Part shown: positions 1 through 7,040 of the stretch, in pieces
Position numbering within the stretch: position 1 is the first letter of the stretch
Layout of the letters: every line of letters starts with the position of its first letter
From: JBBITW01 sp037440525
GTDB taxonomy: Bacteria; Desulfobacterota; BSN033; UBA1163
Length of the DNA stretch: 17,410 bases
Assembly (NCBI GenBank): GCA_037440525.1
Contig: JBBITW010000067.1
Location: 1 to 17,410 of the forward strand
Direction: 5' to 3'
Made by a program: the position numbers and the translations under genes
The notes under the pieces: model-generated
Database searches by the model: none
Seen by the model: the letters and a program-made list of their open reading frames with translations, nothing else
Told to the model about the DNA's origin: nothing

Positions 1-53
1 AATGACAGAAAAAGGAGGCTTGGAATGACAGAAAAAGGAGGCTCGGAATGACA
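1..53. repeat. 23-bp tandem repeat, two full units plus a partial third
   Basis: Units at 1-23 and 24-46 differ at one position (t/c at 21 versus 44). A third copy keeps only its first 7 bases (47-53). Each unit starts AATGACAG and holds AAAAAGGAGGCT. The array touches the window edge, so it may be longer. The phrase GGAATGAC is shared with the dispersed repeats near 8784 and 12001, which suggests these units derive from that family. No spacers are present, so it is not a CRISPR array. Confidence 0.8.
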
Positions 54-69
54 AACATGGCATACACCT
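42..69 (+). repeat. 28-bp dispersed repeat, inverted partner at 8767-8794
   Basis: These 28 bases (beginning CTCGGAATGACAAACATGG) match the reverse complement of 8767-8794 at 27 of 28 positions; the only difference is a C/T near the end. The CTCGGAATGAC part also occurs at 12000-12010, so this is a partial copy of a wider family. Its function is unknown. Confidence 0.8.
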
Positions 70-100
70 AATATGTATAGTATAACTTATGTTCAATTAT

Positions 101-137
101 TGCCAAAATCTCCCCTTTTTTGACAAAATGTCGCCCC
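101..137 (+). promoter_or_regulatory. putative enhancer-type activator sites (direct repeat, 20-bp phase)
   Basis: Two related boxes, TGCCAAAATCTCCCC (101-115) and TGACAAAATGTCGCCCC (121-137), start 20 bp apart, about two helical turns. The second contains the 11-bp palindrome GACAAAATGTC (122-132). They lie roughly 125-160 bp upstream of the start site predicted from the sigma54-type promoter at 235-248, the usual distance for an enhancer-binding activator. That an NtrC-class protein binds here is inference. The activator encoded at 12102-13469 is a candidate but nothing proves it. Confidence 0.45.
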
Positions 138-154
138 ATATTAAGGTTTTTCAC

Positions 155-178
155 AAAAAAATTTTTAAAAAAATTTTT
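155..178. other. duplicated A-tract (likely curved DNA)
   Basis: A 12-bp unit of seven A followed by five T occurs twice in perfect tandem (155-166 and 167-178). Repeated A-tracts near helical phase bend DNA. The position, between the putative activator sites and the sigma54-type promoter, fits a role in looping, but this is inferred from composition. Confidence 0.5.
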
Positions 179-192
179 AATTAATATTTAAA

Positions 193-205
193 AATCAACA
201 AGTTA
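193..205 (+). promoter_or_regulatory. IHF-type binding site
   Basis: AATCAACAAGTTA matches the IHF consensus WATCAANNNNTTR at every fixed position and is preceded by a run of A/T, as strong IHF sites often are. It lies between the putative upstream sites (101-137) and the sigma54-type promoter (235-248). This is the textbook place for IHF to bend DNA so that an activator can touch sigma54 polymerase. In AT-rich DNA a chance match is possible. Confidence 0.45.
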
Positions 206-234
206 TATATTTTATTAATAAAATAAATTATTCA

Positions 235-248
235 GGCATATTTTTTGC
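235..248 (+). promoter_or_regulatory. sigma54-type (-24/-12) promoter
   Basis: AGGCATATTTTTTGCTT (234-250) has the invariant GG (235-236) and GC (247-248) with exactly 10 bp between them. It agrees with TGGCACGN4TTGCW in GGCA and in TTGCT; the mismatches are the first T and the CG of CACG. The predicted start is near 259-260, giving a leader of about 28 nt before the RBS GGAGG (276-280) and the ATG at 288. Upstream activator-like boxes and an IHF-type site strengthen the call. Confidence 0.65.
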
Positions 249-287
249 TTTAAATTAATTAAAATTGGAATAAATGGAGGCTGCTCA

Positions 288-482
288 ATGTCGTTATTAG
301 AAAATGATGAAGTCTTAACGACCGACGAGGCTATTGAATATCTGAAGATATCAAAACCTACATTCCTTAAATATATTCGTCTCGGAAGGATAAAGGCCAT
401 CAAGGCAGGAAAAGGGTGGAGGATTCTGCAGTCAGAACTATATAGATTCTTGAAAGGTAATGAACCCTTTCAAGTAGAATGA
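288..482 (+). CDS. small helix-turn-helix protein, excisionase/MerR-like
   Basis: A 64-residue protein with one recognisable domain: an HTH_17 (excisionase / MerR-like winged helix) fold across about residues 8-58. The segment TTDEAIEYLKISKPTFLKYI reads as the helix-turn-helix, followed by GRIKAIKAGKGWRI as the wing. This family binds DNA and is found in phage excisionases and in small chromosomal regulators. Here the gene is the first in a signalling operon: GGAGG lies 7 nt before the ATG, and its stop is 4 nt from the kinase start. It has no receiver, so any control by the adjacent phosphorelay must be indirect. It is the only DNA-binding protein in the left-hand block and may regulate the operon itself. 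No phage genes are nearby, so a true excisionase is unlikely. Confidence 0.85.
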   Translation: MSLLENDEVLTTDEAIEYLKISKPTFLKYIRLGRIKAIKAGKGWRILQSELYRFLKGNEPFQVE

Positions 483-486
483 ATAT

Positions 487-2412
487 ATGGATGTAAAAAT
501 CATTTTAGCTATATCAATTCTACTTCAATGTATAGGGATTTACTATTCAATTAAACTCATAAATATTACTAAGAGGCAGAGAGCGTGGATTCTTATTGCT
601 ATCGCTCTCTTCATAATAGCTATCAGGCAGTCATTCAAATTATTTCAAATAGACTCCGGAATCTTTTCCTCATCTCAGGACTCATCCAATGAGCTTGTTA
701 CCATTGCGATCTCGGCTATCATGATCTTTGGGGTCGCTTCTATCTCCCCACTCTTTATCTCCATTAAACGTTCAGAGGAGGAGCTTCAAAGGGCTAAAGA
801 GATGGCCGAGGCTGCGACTCAGGCAAAATCAGAATTCCTCGCCAATATGAGCCACGAGATAAGGACTCCGATGAATGGTATTATTGGTTTTACCAATCTC
901 CTACTTGAGAGCAAACTCTCTTCGGAGCAGAGAGATTATGCCGAGGCCATACACCATTCCACAGACCATTTATTAACAATAATCAATGACATTCTCGATT
1001 TCTCCAAGATAGAGGCAGGTAAATTGACACTCGATCCCATTCCCTTTGACCTTCGCCTCGCAGTAAAGGAGGTTGCTGATCTCCTCTCTGTAAAGGCAGA
1101 TGAGAAGGACCTTGAATTGATCATTCGTTATGCTCCAAATACACCAAATCGATTCATTGGAGACCCTGGAAGGATTCGTCAGATACTTACAAATCTCGTA
1201 GGAAATGCAATAAAATTCACAGAGAGTGGTCACATACTTATCAATGTTGAATGTGAGGGAAAGAATGATAGGGAATCTCAAATCAGAATCTCCGTGGAGG
1301 ATACGGGGATTGGGATTCCGGGCGATAAACTTAATTATATCTTTGAGAAATTTACTCAAACAGATGCATCTAACACACGAAAATACGGTGGAACAGGACT
1401 GGGGTTAGCCATTTCAAAACAGCTTGTGGAGTTGATGGGGGGAACAATTGGTGTAGTCAGTTCTCCGGGCAAAGGTTCAAAATTCTGGTTCAGCATCCCA
1501 TTGCCTCTTGATAATGGGGGAATTGATTATCTTCTGCCGAAATCTGATCTAAAAGGTCTTTCAGTTTTAATCGTTGACGACAATGAGATGAACCGTCAGG
1601 TTCTTCTTGAGCAGATTTCGAGCTGGGGCATGAAGTGTTTAAGTTGTTCAAACGGGGAAGAGGCATTAAGGCTTCTTCGTGAGGCACATAAAAATAATCA
1701 ACCCATAGACATTGCAATCCTCGACTTTCGACTCCCTGATATGAGCGGGGAGACACTTGGTAGGGCAATTAAAGAAAATCCTTCACTTCAGAAGACCCTC
1801 CTTATCATGCTTACTTCAATTGGACAGCGGGGTGACGGAAAAAGAATGGTTGAGGCAGGGTTTAAGGCCTATCTTGTGAAGCCTGTATCTCCATCTCAGC
1901 TTTTGGATACCATTTCTATGGCCTGGGCGGCATGGATCTCGGGAATTTCAAGTCAACTCATTACACGCCACACCTTGGCTGAATCCCGTGCCATTGAAGA
2001 TTCCCTGAAAAAGAGGGAGGAAAGGTCTGGGAAGATCCATGTTCTGGTAGTGGAAGACAATATCGTAAATCAAAAACTGGTAAAGATGACACTCGAAAAG
2101 AGGGGTTTCAGTGTTGATGTGGCATCCAATGGAATAGAGGCCCTCGATATGTTGAAGAGGTTGCAATACGATCTTGTCTTTATGGATTGTCAGATGCCTG
2201 AGATGGATGGTTATGAGGCCACATTGGAGATACGTAGATACGAGAATGGCTCAAGACATACACCTATAATAGCGATGACAGCCCATACCATGAAAGGAGA
2301 TCGTGAGAGGTGCCTTGAGGCAGGTATGGATGATTATATTTCAAAACCGATTAAGAAAGAGGATCTTTTCGATATTATAAAAAAATGGACTTCTCAAAGG
2401 AGAGAGATATGA
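487..2412 (+). CDS. membrane hybrid histidine kinase with two receiver domains
   Basis: A 641-residue sensor kinase. Three hydrophobic segments (about 5-25, 33-50, 70-93) anchor it with almost no extracytoplasmic domain, so the signal is probably sensed in or at the membrane. A short coiled region leads to a HisKA domain with His123 in SHEIRTPMNG, then an HATPase_c domain with N240, DTGIG (272-276) and GGTGLGL (301-307). REC1 spans about 358-480 (DD at 364-365, phospho-acceptor Asp413 in ILDFRLPDMSG, Lys465). REC2 spans about 517-635 (Asp567 in FMDCQMPEMDG, Lys620). The build resembles BarA/ArcB-class kinases, but the Hpt is a separate downstream gene overlapping by ATGA. No convincing RBS precedes the ATG, so translation may be coupled to the HTH gene ending 4 nt earlier. 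Confidence 0.95.
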   Translation: MDVKIILAISILLQCIGIYYSIKLINITKRQRAWILIAIALFIIAIRQSFKLFQIDSGIFSSSQDSSNELVTIAISAIMIFGVASISPLFISIKRSEEELQRAKEMAEAATQAKSEFLANMSHEIRTPMNGIIGFTNLLLESKLSSEQRDYAEAIHHSTDHLLTIINDILDFSKIEAGKLTLDPIPFDLRLAVKEVADLLSVKADEKDLELIIRYAPNTPNRFIGDPGRIRQILTNLVGNAIKFTESGHILINVECEGKNDRESQIRISVEDTGIGIPGDKLNYIFEKFTQTDASNTRKYGGTGLGLAISKQLVELMGGTIGVVSSPGKGSKFWFSIPLPLDNGGIDYLLPKSDLKGLSVLIVDDNEMNRQVLLEQISSWGMKCLSCSNGEEALRLLREAHKNNQPIDIAILDFRLPDMSGETLGRAIKENPSLQKTLLIMLTSIGQRGDGKRMVEAGFKAYLVKPVSPSQLLDTISMAWAAWISGISSQLITRHTLAESRAIEDSLKKREERSGKIHVLVVEDNIVNQKLVKMTLEKRGFSVDVASNGIEALDMLKRLQYDLVFMDCQMPEMDGYEATLEIRRYENGSRHTPIIAMTAHTMKGDRERCLEAGMDDYISKPIKKEDLFDIIKKWTSQRREI

Positions 2413-2723
2413 ATTTCAACGAGATGGCTAAAAGATTAGAGATGGAAGAAGAAGAGTTTAAGGAGATAATAAGACTCTTCCTGGATACTACACACGGGGA
2501 TCTCACGAAATTACAATCAGCTATAGAGGAAATGGATTACGAGAAAGTGGCTAAGACCGCCCACTCGATAAAAGGGGCCTCTGCAAATCTCGGTTTTTCT
2601 AAAATCTACGAGTTAGCAAAGGATATTGAAATGGTGGCACGTGAAAGGAACTTAAAAAGGGCTATGGAATTTAGCTTTTTGATCAAAGATAATCTCAAGG
2701 CAATAAATGATGAACTTTATTAA
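2409..2723 (+). CDS. Hpt (histidine phosphotransfer) domain protein
   Basis: A 104-residue helical protein made of a single Hpt domain. His52 in the signature AHSIKGASANLG is the phospho-acceptor. It should pass phosphoryl groups between the receiver domains of the kinase upstream and the receiver of another protein, probably one of those encoded just downstream. The frame is open from an ATG at 2385, but the start at 2409 is preferred: AAAGGAG lies about 6 nt before it and the ATG overlaps the kinase stop in the classic ATGA arrangement. The eight extra residues of the longer reading add nothing to the domain. The tight overlap supports a partnership with the hybrid kinase, which lacks its own Hpt. 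Confidence 0.9.
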   Translation: MNFNEMAKRLEMEEEEFKEIIRLFLDTTHGDLTKLQSAIEEMDYEKVAKTAHSIKGASANLGFSKIYELAKDIEMVARERNLKRAMEFSFLIKDNLKAINDELY

Positions 2724-2963
2724 ATTATTTGAAATTATCTCTCATCCTCCTCATCCTCCTCTTTCTCCTCCTCCCCACCGGGGAGGAGGATGGATAAGAA
2801 CCCGATTTATTTGGGTAAAGATATAAAGGCGAAATGAAATGATAAGGTTAAAGATTAGATTGGAACTTTTAATTCTAAGATTAAGGATGTTCTTTATCAG
2901 GTTTTTTAGATTTGGATTAAAGAAGATAACCTGATATTATTATTGACTTAAAGGATGAAGACT
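2724..2963. other. 240-bp gap with two inverted repeats and a polypyrimidine tract
   Basis: No gene is visible between the Hpt stop and the next kinase. A C/T-only tract (about 2737-2776) ends in a perfect 11-bp stem with a 3-nt loop (arms 2766-2776 and 2780-2790, TCCTCCTCCCC/GGGGAGGAGGA). No T-run follows it, so it is not a standard intrinsic terminator; it might stabilise or process the transcript. A second inverted repeat, TATCAGGTT (2895-2903) with AACCTGATA (2928-2936), sits just before the next gene and could be an operator or leader stem. I could not identify a confident promoter. Confidence 0.6.
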
Positions 2964-4922
2964 ATGAGGAATATCCTGGTTGTGGATAATCATCCTGTTG
3001 CTCTTAGATTCATGACACAATTACTTGAGAAAGAAGGCCACAGGGTGGTAGCTACTGAAGATGGTCTATCTGCCCTGGAGGTTTTAAAAACCTTCACCCC
3101 CGATATTATCTTTATAGATCTTGTGATGCCAAATATCAGTGGAGAAAAACTCTGTCAGATCATCCGCAAAATACCAAAGCTAAAAGATGTTTATATCATC
3201 ATCCTTTCGGCCATAGCTGCAGAGGAAGAGGTGGACTTCACATCATTTGGGGCTAATGCCTGTATTGCAAAGGGACCACTTGATAAAATGGCGAAACATA
3301 TCCTTTCATCACTCGAAAGATTTGAAGAGAATCCCAACTCTATTCTTCCTATAAGACCAATCGGGCTTGAGGACATCTATGCCCGACATATCACATCAGA
3401 GCTTCTCTCTGTTAAGAGACATTTTGAGCTAATCATGAAGAGTATGACCGAAGGGATTTTGGAGATCACACATGAGGCAAAGATTGTATATGCAAATCCA
3501 ACTGCAATTACATTACTTAGTAAATCAGAAGATGAACTTTTAGCATCTGACTTCACATATCTGCTTGATGAGAAGGATCGCCAGATGTTTAGAGATAGAT
3601 TGATGAAGCTCTATTTTTACCCACAGGACGTGGATAAAAATTTATCTATAAAGATAAACGAAAGGCCTGTATCCCTAACACTCCTTCCAGTAATGGATGA
3701 GAAACAGAGATCTGTTATTATTCTCTTAAATGATATAAGTGAGCAGAAGCGAATGGAGGCAAAACTCATTCAGGCCCAGAAGATGGAGGCGATCGGGACA
3801 TTGGCAGGAGGGATTGCACATGATTTCAATAACCTTCTGATGGTCATCCAGGGCAATGTTTCCCTGATGCTCCTCGATACCCCACCTAACCATCCCCATC
3901 ACGGGATGTTAAAGATTATTGAGAAGCAAGTCCAAAGTGGTTCAAAACTGACAAATCAGCTTCTTGGATATGCAAGAAAAGGAAGATACGAAGTAAGGCC
4001 CATTTATTTAAATCAACTCATCATAGATACCTCTGAGGCATTTGGTCGAACTAAAAAGAATATCACCATATATCGTGATCTCGCAGAAGATCTACTTCCC
4101 TGTGAGGCTGATCAAGGGCAGATAGAACAGGTATTGATGAACCTTTTTGTTAATGCCTCGGATGCAATGCCAGGAGGGGGAGAACTTTTTATAAGGACAA
4201 AAAACGTCACACACAAGGATATTAGCAGTAACCTTTATGATCCAGTTCCCGGGCCCTATGTTCTATTTTCAATCAGAGATACAGGGATTGGAATGGATAA
4301 GAAGATTTTAAATCGTATCTTTGACCCTTTCTTTACGACAAAGGAGTTGGGGAGGGGAACAGGCTTAGGCCTGGCATCTGTATATGGCATTGTCAAAGGA
4401 CATGGTGGATATATTGAGGTAGAATCAGAGGTAGGGAATGGCTCAACATTTAAGGTATATCTCCCTGCTTCAAATAAGAAGGTTGAAAGGAGCGGAAAAA
4501 TTGTAGAATCAATAGAGAAGGGCAGTGGAACAATCCTCTTCGTTGATGATGAAGATGTGATCCTGGAAGTTGGGAGAGAGTTCTTAAAGGTTCTGGGCTA
4601 TGAGGTGCTGGTTGCTCAAAGTGGGAAGGAGGCTATAGAGATTTTCAATAAAAATCGGAATAGAATTGATCTTGTTCTTCTTGATATGATAATGCCGCAG
4701 ATGAGTGGTGGAGAAGTATATGACAGGCTAAAGGAGATATCACCCGGGGTAAAGGTACTTCTTTCGAGTGGTTACAGTATAGATGGAGAGGCAACAAAAA
4801 TATTGGAGCGGGGGTGTAATGGCTTCATTCAGAAGCCATTTAACATCAACCAGCTTTCACAGAGCATAAGGTCAATACTTAATGAGAGCGATTCCAAATC
4901 AAGATATCAAAAATCTTATTAA
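2964..4922 (+). CDS. soluble hybrid kinase, REC-PAS-HisKA-HATPase-REC
   Basis: A 652-residue cytoplasmic protein. The domain order is receiver (about 1-120, Asp52 in FIDLVMPNISG, Lys103), PAS sensor (about 152-262), HisKA with His286 in AGGIAHDFNNLL, HATPase_c with N397, DTGIG (439-443) and GTGLGL (465-470), and a second receiver (about 523-640, Asp574 in LLDMIMPQMSG, Lys624). The HDFNN form of the H-box marks the NtrB/HWE-neighbouring group common in delta-type bacteria. The first receiver has DN where most have DD or ED at the acidic pocket (residues 8-9). I chose the ATG at 2964 over the one at 2955 because AAGGA sits 8 nt upstream of it, whereas at 2955 the purine run touches the ATG. The N-terminal receiver makes it a likely recipient of phosphate from the Hpt upstream. 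Confidence 0.95.
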   Translation: MRNILVVDNHPVALRFMTQLLEKEGHRVVATEDGLSALEVLKTFTPDIIFIDLVMPNISGEKLCQIIRKIPKLKDVYIIILSAIAAEEEVDFTSFGANACIAKGPLDKMAKHILSSLERFEENPNSILPIRPIGLEDIYARHITSELLSVKRHFELIMKSMTEGILEITHEAKIVYANPTAITLLSKSEDELLASDFTYLLDEKDRQMFRDRLMKLYFYPQDVDKNLSIKINERPVSLTLLPVMDEKQRSVIILLNDISEQKRMEAKLIQAQKMEAIGTLAGGIAHDFNNLLMVIQGNVSLMLLDTPPNHPHHGMLKIIEKQVQSGSKLTNQLLGYARKGRYEVRPIYLNQLIIDTSEAFGRTKKNITIYRDLAEDLLPCEADQGQIEQVLMNLFVNASDAMPGGGELFIRTKNVTHKDISSNLYDPVPGPYVLFSIRDTGIGMDKKILNRIFDPFFTTKELGRGTGLGLASVYGIVKGHGGYIEVESEVGNGSTFKVYLPASNKKVERSGKIVESIEKGSGTILFVDDEDVILEVGREFLKVLGYEVLVAQSGKEAIEIFNKNRNRIDLVLLDMIMPQMSGGEVYDRLKEISPGVKVLLSSGYSIDGEATKILERGCNGFIQKPFNINQLSQSIRSILNESDSKSRYQKSY

Positions 4923-4952
4923 AAAAGATGATTCAATTAAAGGACATAGATT

Positions 4953-5567
4953 ATGAGGGTGTTAATTGCAGAGGATGATCCTGTTACTCGAAGAATCATT
5001 CAATCCCTTTTAATCAAATGGGATTATGATGTGATAGTGGCGGCAGATGGTCTTGAGGCCTGGGAGATGCTTAAGCAGGATGAAGCACCATCACTTGCCC
5101 TCATTGACTGGATGATGCCCAAGATGAATGGTATAGAGGTATGTGAGAGGGTTCGTAAGATGAATCCTCCAAAACTTATTTATATAATTCTCCTTACTGC
5201 AAAAGACAAGAAGGAAGATCTTGTCTTGGGTCTTAAGTCAGGGGCTGATGACTATATATCCAAGCCATTCGATATAAGGGAGCTCCGAGCTCGAATACAG
5301 GTAGGAGAACGAGTAGTGGAACTTCAGAGAGCCCTATCAGATAGAGTAAAAGAGCTTGAAGAGGCCCTTTCTAAGGTTAAACAGCTTCAAGGTCTACTGC
5401 CAATCTGTTCCTATTGTAAAAAGGTGAGAAATGATAAGAACTATTGGGAGCAGGTAGAGAAATATATAGCTGACCATTCAGAGGTTCAGTTCAGCCACGG
5501 AATATGTCCGGATTGTTATCAAATGGTTATAGAAACAGAGATTAAGAGTCTAAGTCACAAAGTTTAA
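4953..5567 (+). CDS. response regulator: receiver + coiled coil + CxxC...CxxC domain
   Basis: A 204-residue protein. Residues 1-120 are a standard receiver: DD (8-9), acceptor Asp52 in LIDWMMPKMNG, Thr82 and Lys104 in YISKPFD. A helix of about 30 residues (121-148, rich in E, L, K) follows. The tail has LLPICSYCKKVRNDKNYW then HSEVQFSHGICPDC, with Cys152, Cys155, Cys185 and Cys188 and histidines 175 and 182. I recognise this tail as one that recurs at the end of receiver, PAS and GAF proteins in anaerobic and delta-type bacteria. The cysteine pairs suggest zinc or redox-active metal binding, but I know of no established function. There is no DNA-binding domain. AAAGGA lies 8 nt before the ATG, and the gene starts 30 nt after the preceding kinase, so the two are cotranscribed and probably partners. 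Confidence 0.9.
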   Translation: MRVLIAEDDPVTRRIIQSLLIKWDYDVIVAADGLEAWEMLKQDEAPSLALIDWMMPKMNGIEVCERVRKMNPPKLIYIILLTAKDKKEDLVLGLKSGADDYISKPFDIRELRARIQVGERVVELQRALSDRVKELEEALSKVKQLQGLLPICSYCKKVRNDKNYWEQVEKYIADHSEVQFSHGICPDCYQMVIETEIKSLSHKV

Positions 5568-5610
5568 TTTTCTCTTAAACGATTGTAAGCAATTTAACTT
5601 CTTGGTGCCC

Positions 5611-5670
5611 GCATTCGAAGGGTTTGGAACCCTACCTCCCCAGTCTTTCAATGACTTTTTCAGAACTCTA
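5611..5670 (-). repeat. family-B repeat, half copy after thiC
   Basis: Read on the - strand, this begins TAGAGTTCTGAAAAAGTC and runs through GACTGGGGAGGTAGGG to GAATGC. Positions 5611-5645 are an exact 35-base reverse-complement match to 8632-8666. Only one arm of the element is recognisable. It starts 7 nt after the thiC stop codon and carries a small GGGTT-CCA-AACCC stem. It may mark the 3' end of the thi transcript, although no T-run follows. The rest of 5568-5677 shows nothing recognisable. Confidence 0.8.
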
Positions 5671-5677
5671 ATGAATA

Positions 5678-6970
5678 TTAGTCTGGATTATTATCAAAGA
5701 AATCTTTTAACCTCTTCATGGAACAGAATTCTCCACACATTGTGCAGACATCTCCCTTACTTGACTTTCCCTCTTCGTGGTAGCGTCTTGTCTTTTGGGG
5801 ATCGATAGAGAGGGCAATCTGCTTCTCCCAATCAAAGGCCTTTCGAGCCTTTGACATTTCTATATCTCGCAGGATAGCCTTCTTATTACCCCTTGCAATA
5901 TCTGCGGCATGGCCTGCAATTTTTGTTGCGATCACACCTTCTCTTACATCCTCAATAGATGGAAGCTTAAGATGTTCTGAAGGTGTGACATAGCATAGAA
6001 AATCTGCCCCGGCCTTACCTGCTATTGCACCACCTATTGCACAGGAGATATGATCATATCCCGGAGCTATATCCGTTACCAATGGTCCAAGTACATAGAA
6101 TGGGGCTCCCCTGCACAATCTCTTCTGTAAAATAACATTCGCTTCAATCTGATCAATGGGCACATGGCCAGGTCCTTCAATCATTACCTGAACCCCCTCT
6201 GACCATGCCCGCTCTGTAAGCTCACCGAGGAGGATGGTCTCCTCCACCTGAGCCCTATCTGTTGCATCAGCAAGGCATCCCGGTCTTAATCCGTCTCCCA
6301 AACTCAAAGTGACATCATAACTCTTTGCAATCTCCAGAACTCTTTCATAATACTCATATAGTGGATTCTCTCTTCCGTTGTAGATCATCCATTCGATAAG
6401 AAAAGAACCACCCCTACTTACAACACCCATAATCCTTCTTCCTCTTTTTAATCTCTCGAGAGAACTTCTTGTAACCCCGCAATGGATCGTCATGAAATCA
6501 ACGCCCTCCTCTGCCTGCCGTTCAATCACCTCAAAGATATCATCTACAGTCATTTCCGAAAGGGCCTTTCTTTTTTTAACAGCCTTTATTGCTGCCTCGT
6601 ATATAGGCACTGTCCCCAGAGGAATGGAGGAGTGTCGAATAATCTCTCTACGTATCGAATCTATATCCCCACCGGTGCTTAAATCCATCACAGTATCTGT
6701 CCCGGCCTGAATTGAGACATCAAGCTTTTTAATCTCCTCCTCCAGATCAATGTGATCAGAAGAGGTCCCGATGTTTGTATTAACCTTTACCCTGAGGCCT
6801 TCTCCAATTCCAACAGGTCTTATCCCTTTATGATTTCTGTTCATGGGTATGACTACCCTGCCAGAGGCAACCCTTTCACGAAGAAGTTCTACAGGGATTT
6901 CCTCCTCCTTTGAAATCCACTTCATCTCTTCGGTGATTAATCCTTTCTCGGCCTCTATCTTCTGTGTCAT
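5678..6970 (-). CDS. thiC: phosphomethylpyrimidine synthase ThiC
   Basis: ThiC is a radical-SAM enzyme that rearranges aminoimidazole ribotide into hydroxymethylpyrimidine phosphate, the pyrimidine half of thiamin. The 430-residue protein is the short bacterial/archaeal form without the N-terminal extension seen in enterics. Family hallmarks include NTNIGTSSD, MDLSTGGD, TIHCGV, MVSRGGSF-like VVSRGGSFL, SLGDGLRPG, MIEGPGHVP and APGYDHISCAIGGA. The C-terminal iron-sulfur motif reads CTMCGEFCSMK with Cys409, Cys412 and Cys416, that is CX2CX3C, one residue tighter than the CX2CX4C of the well-studied long enzymes. It is the second gene of the thi operon, 70 nt after thiDN, and so under the same TPP riboswitch. 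An AAGGA lies about 10 nt before the ATG. Confidence 0.97.
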   Translation of the reverse strand: MTQKIEAEKGLITEEMKWISKEEEIPVELLRERVASGRVVIPMNRNHKGIRPVGIGEGLRVKVNTNIGTSSDHIDLEEEIKKLDVSIQAGTDTVMDLSTGGDIDSIRREIIRHSSIPLGTVPIYEAAIKAVKKRKALSEMTVDDIFEVIERQAEEGVDFMTIHCGVTRSSLERLKRGRRIMGVVSRGGSFLIEWMIYNGRENPLYEYYERVLEIAKSYDVTLSLGDGLRPGCLADATDRAQVEETILLGELTERAWSEGVQVMIEGPGHVPIDQIEANVILQKRLCRGAPFYVLGPLVTDIAPGYDHISCAIGGAIAGKAGADFLCYVTPSEHLKLPSIEDVREGVIATKIAGHAADIARGNKKAILRDIEMSKARKAFDWEKQIALSIDPQKTRRYHEEGKSSKGDVCTMCGEFCSMKRLKDFFDNNPD

Positions 6971-7040
6971 AAAATCACCATCCTTCTAAATATGCCTTCA
7001 GGGTTTTAATATATTTTATAATTCTTCCCCGAAGGGATCG

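Noticed and set aside
1..53. Possible CRISPR remnant
   Set aside because: The 23-bp units are directly adjacent with no spacers and there are no cas genes; they resemble the dispersed GGAATGAC repeat instead.
120..145. TTGACA at 120-125 as the -35 box of a sigma70 promoter for the left operon
   Set aside because: No acceptable -10 lies 16-18 bp downstream, and the sequence is better explained as part of the 20-bp-phased boxes; the GG-N10-GC element is closer to the first gene.
973..1359. 128-codon open frame on the - strand inside the first kinase gene
   Set aside because: It is antisense to conserved HisKA/HATPase coding sequence, has no domain, no RBS, and its composition follows the codon pattern of the + strand gene.
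2385..2408. ATG at 2385 as start of the Hpt gene
   Set aside because: No RBS at the right distance, while 2409 has AAAGGAG and an ATGA overlap.
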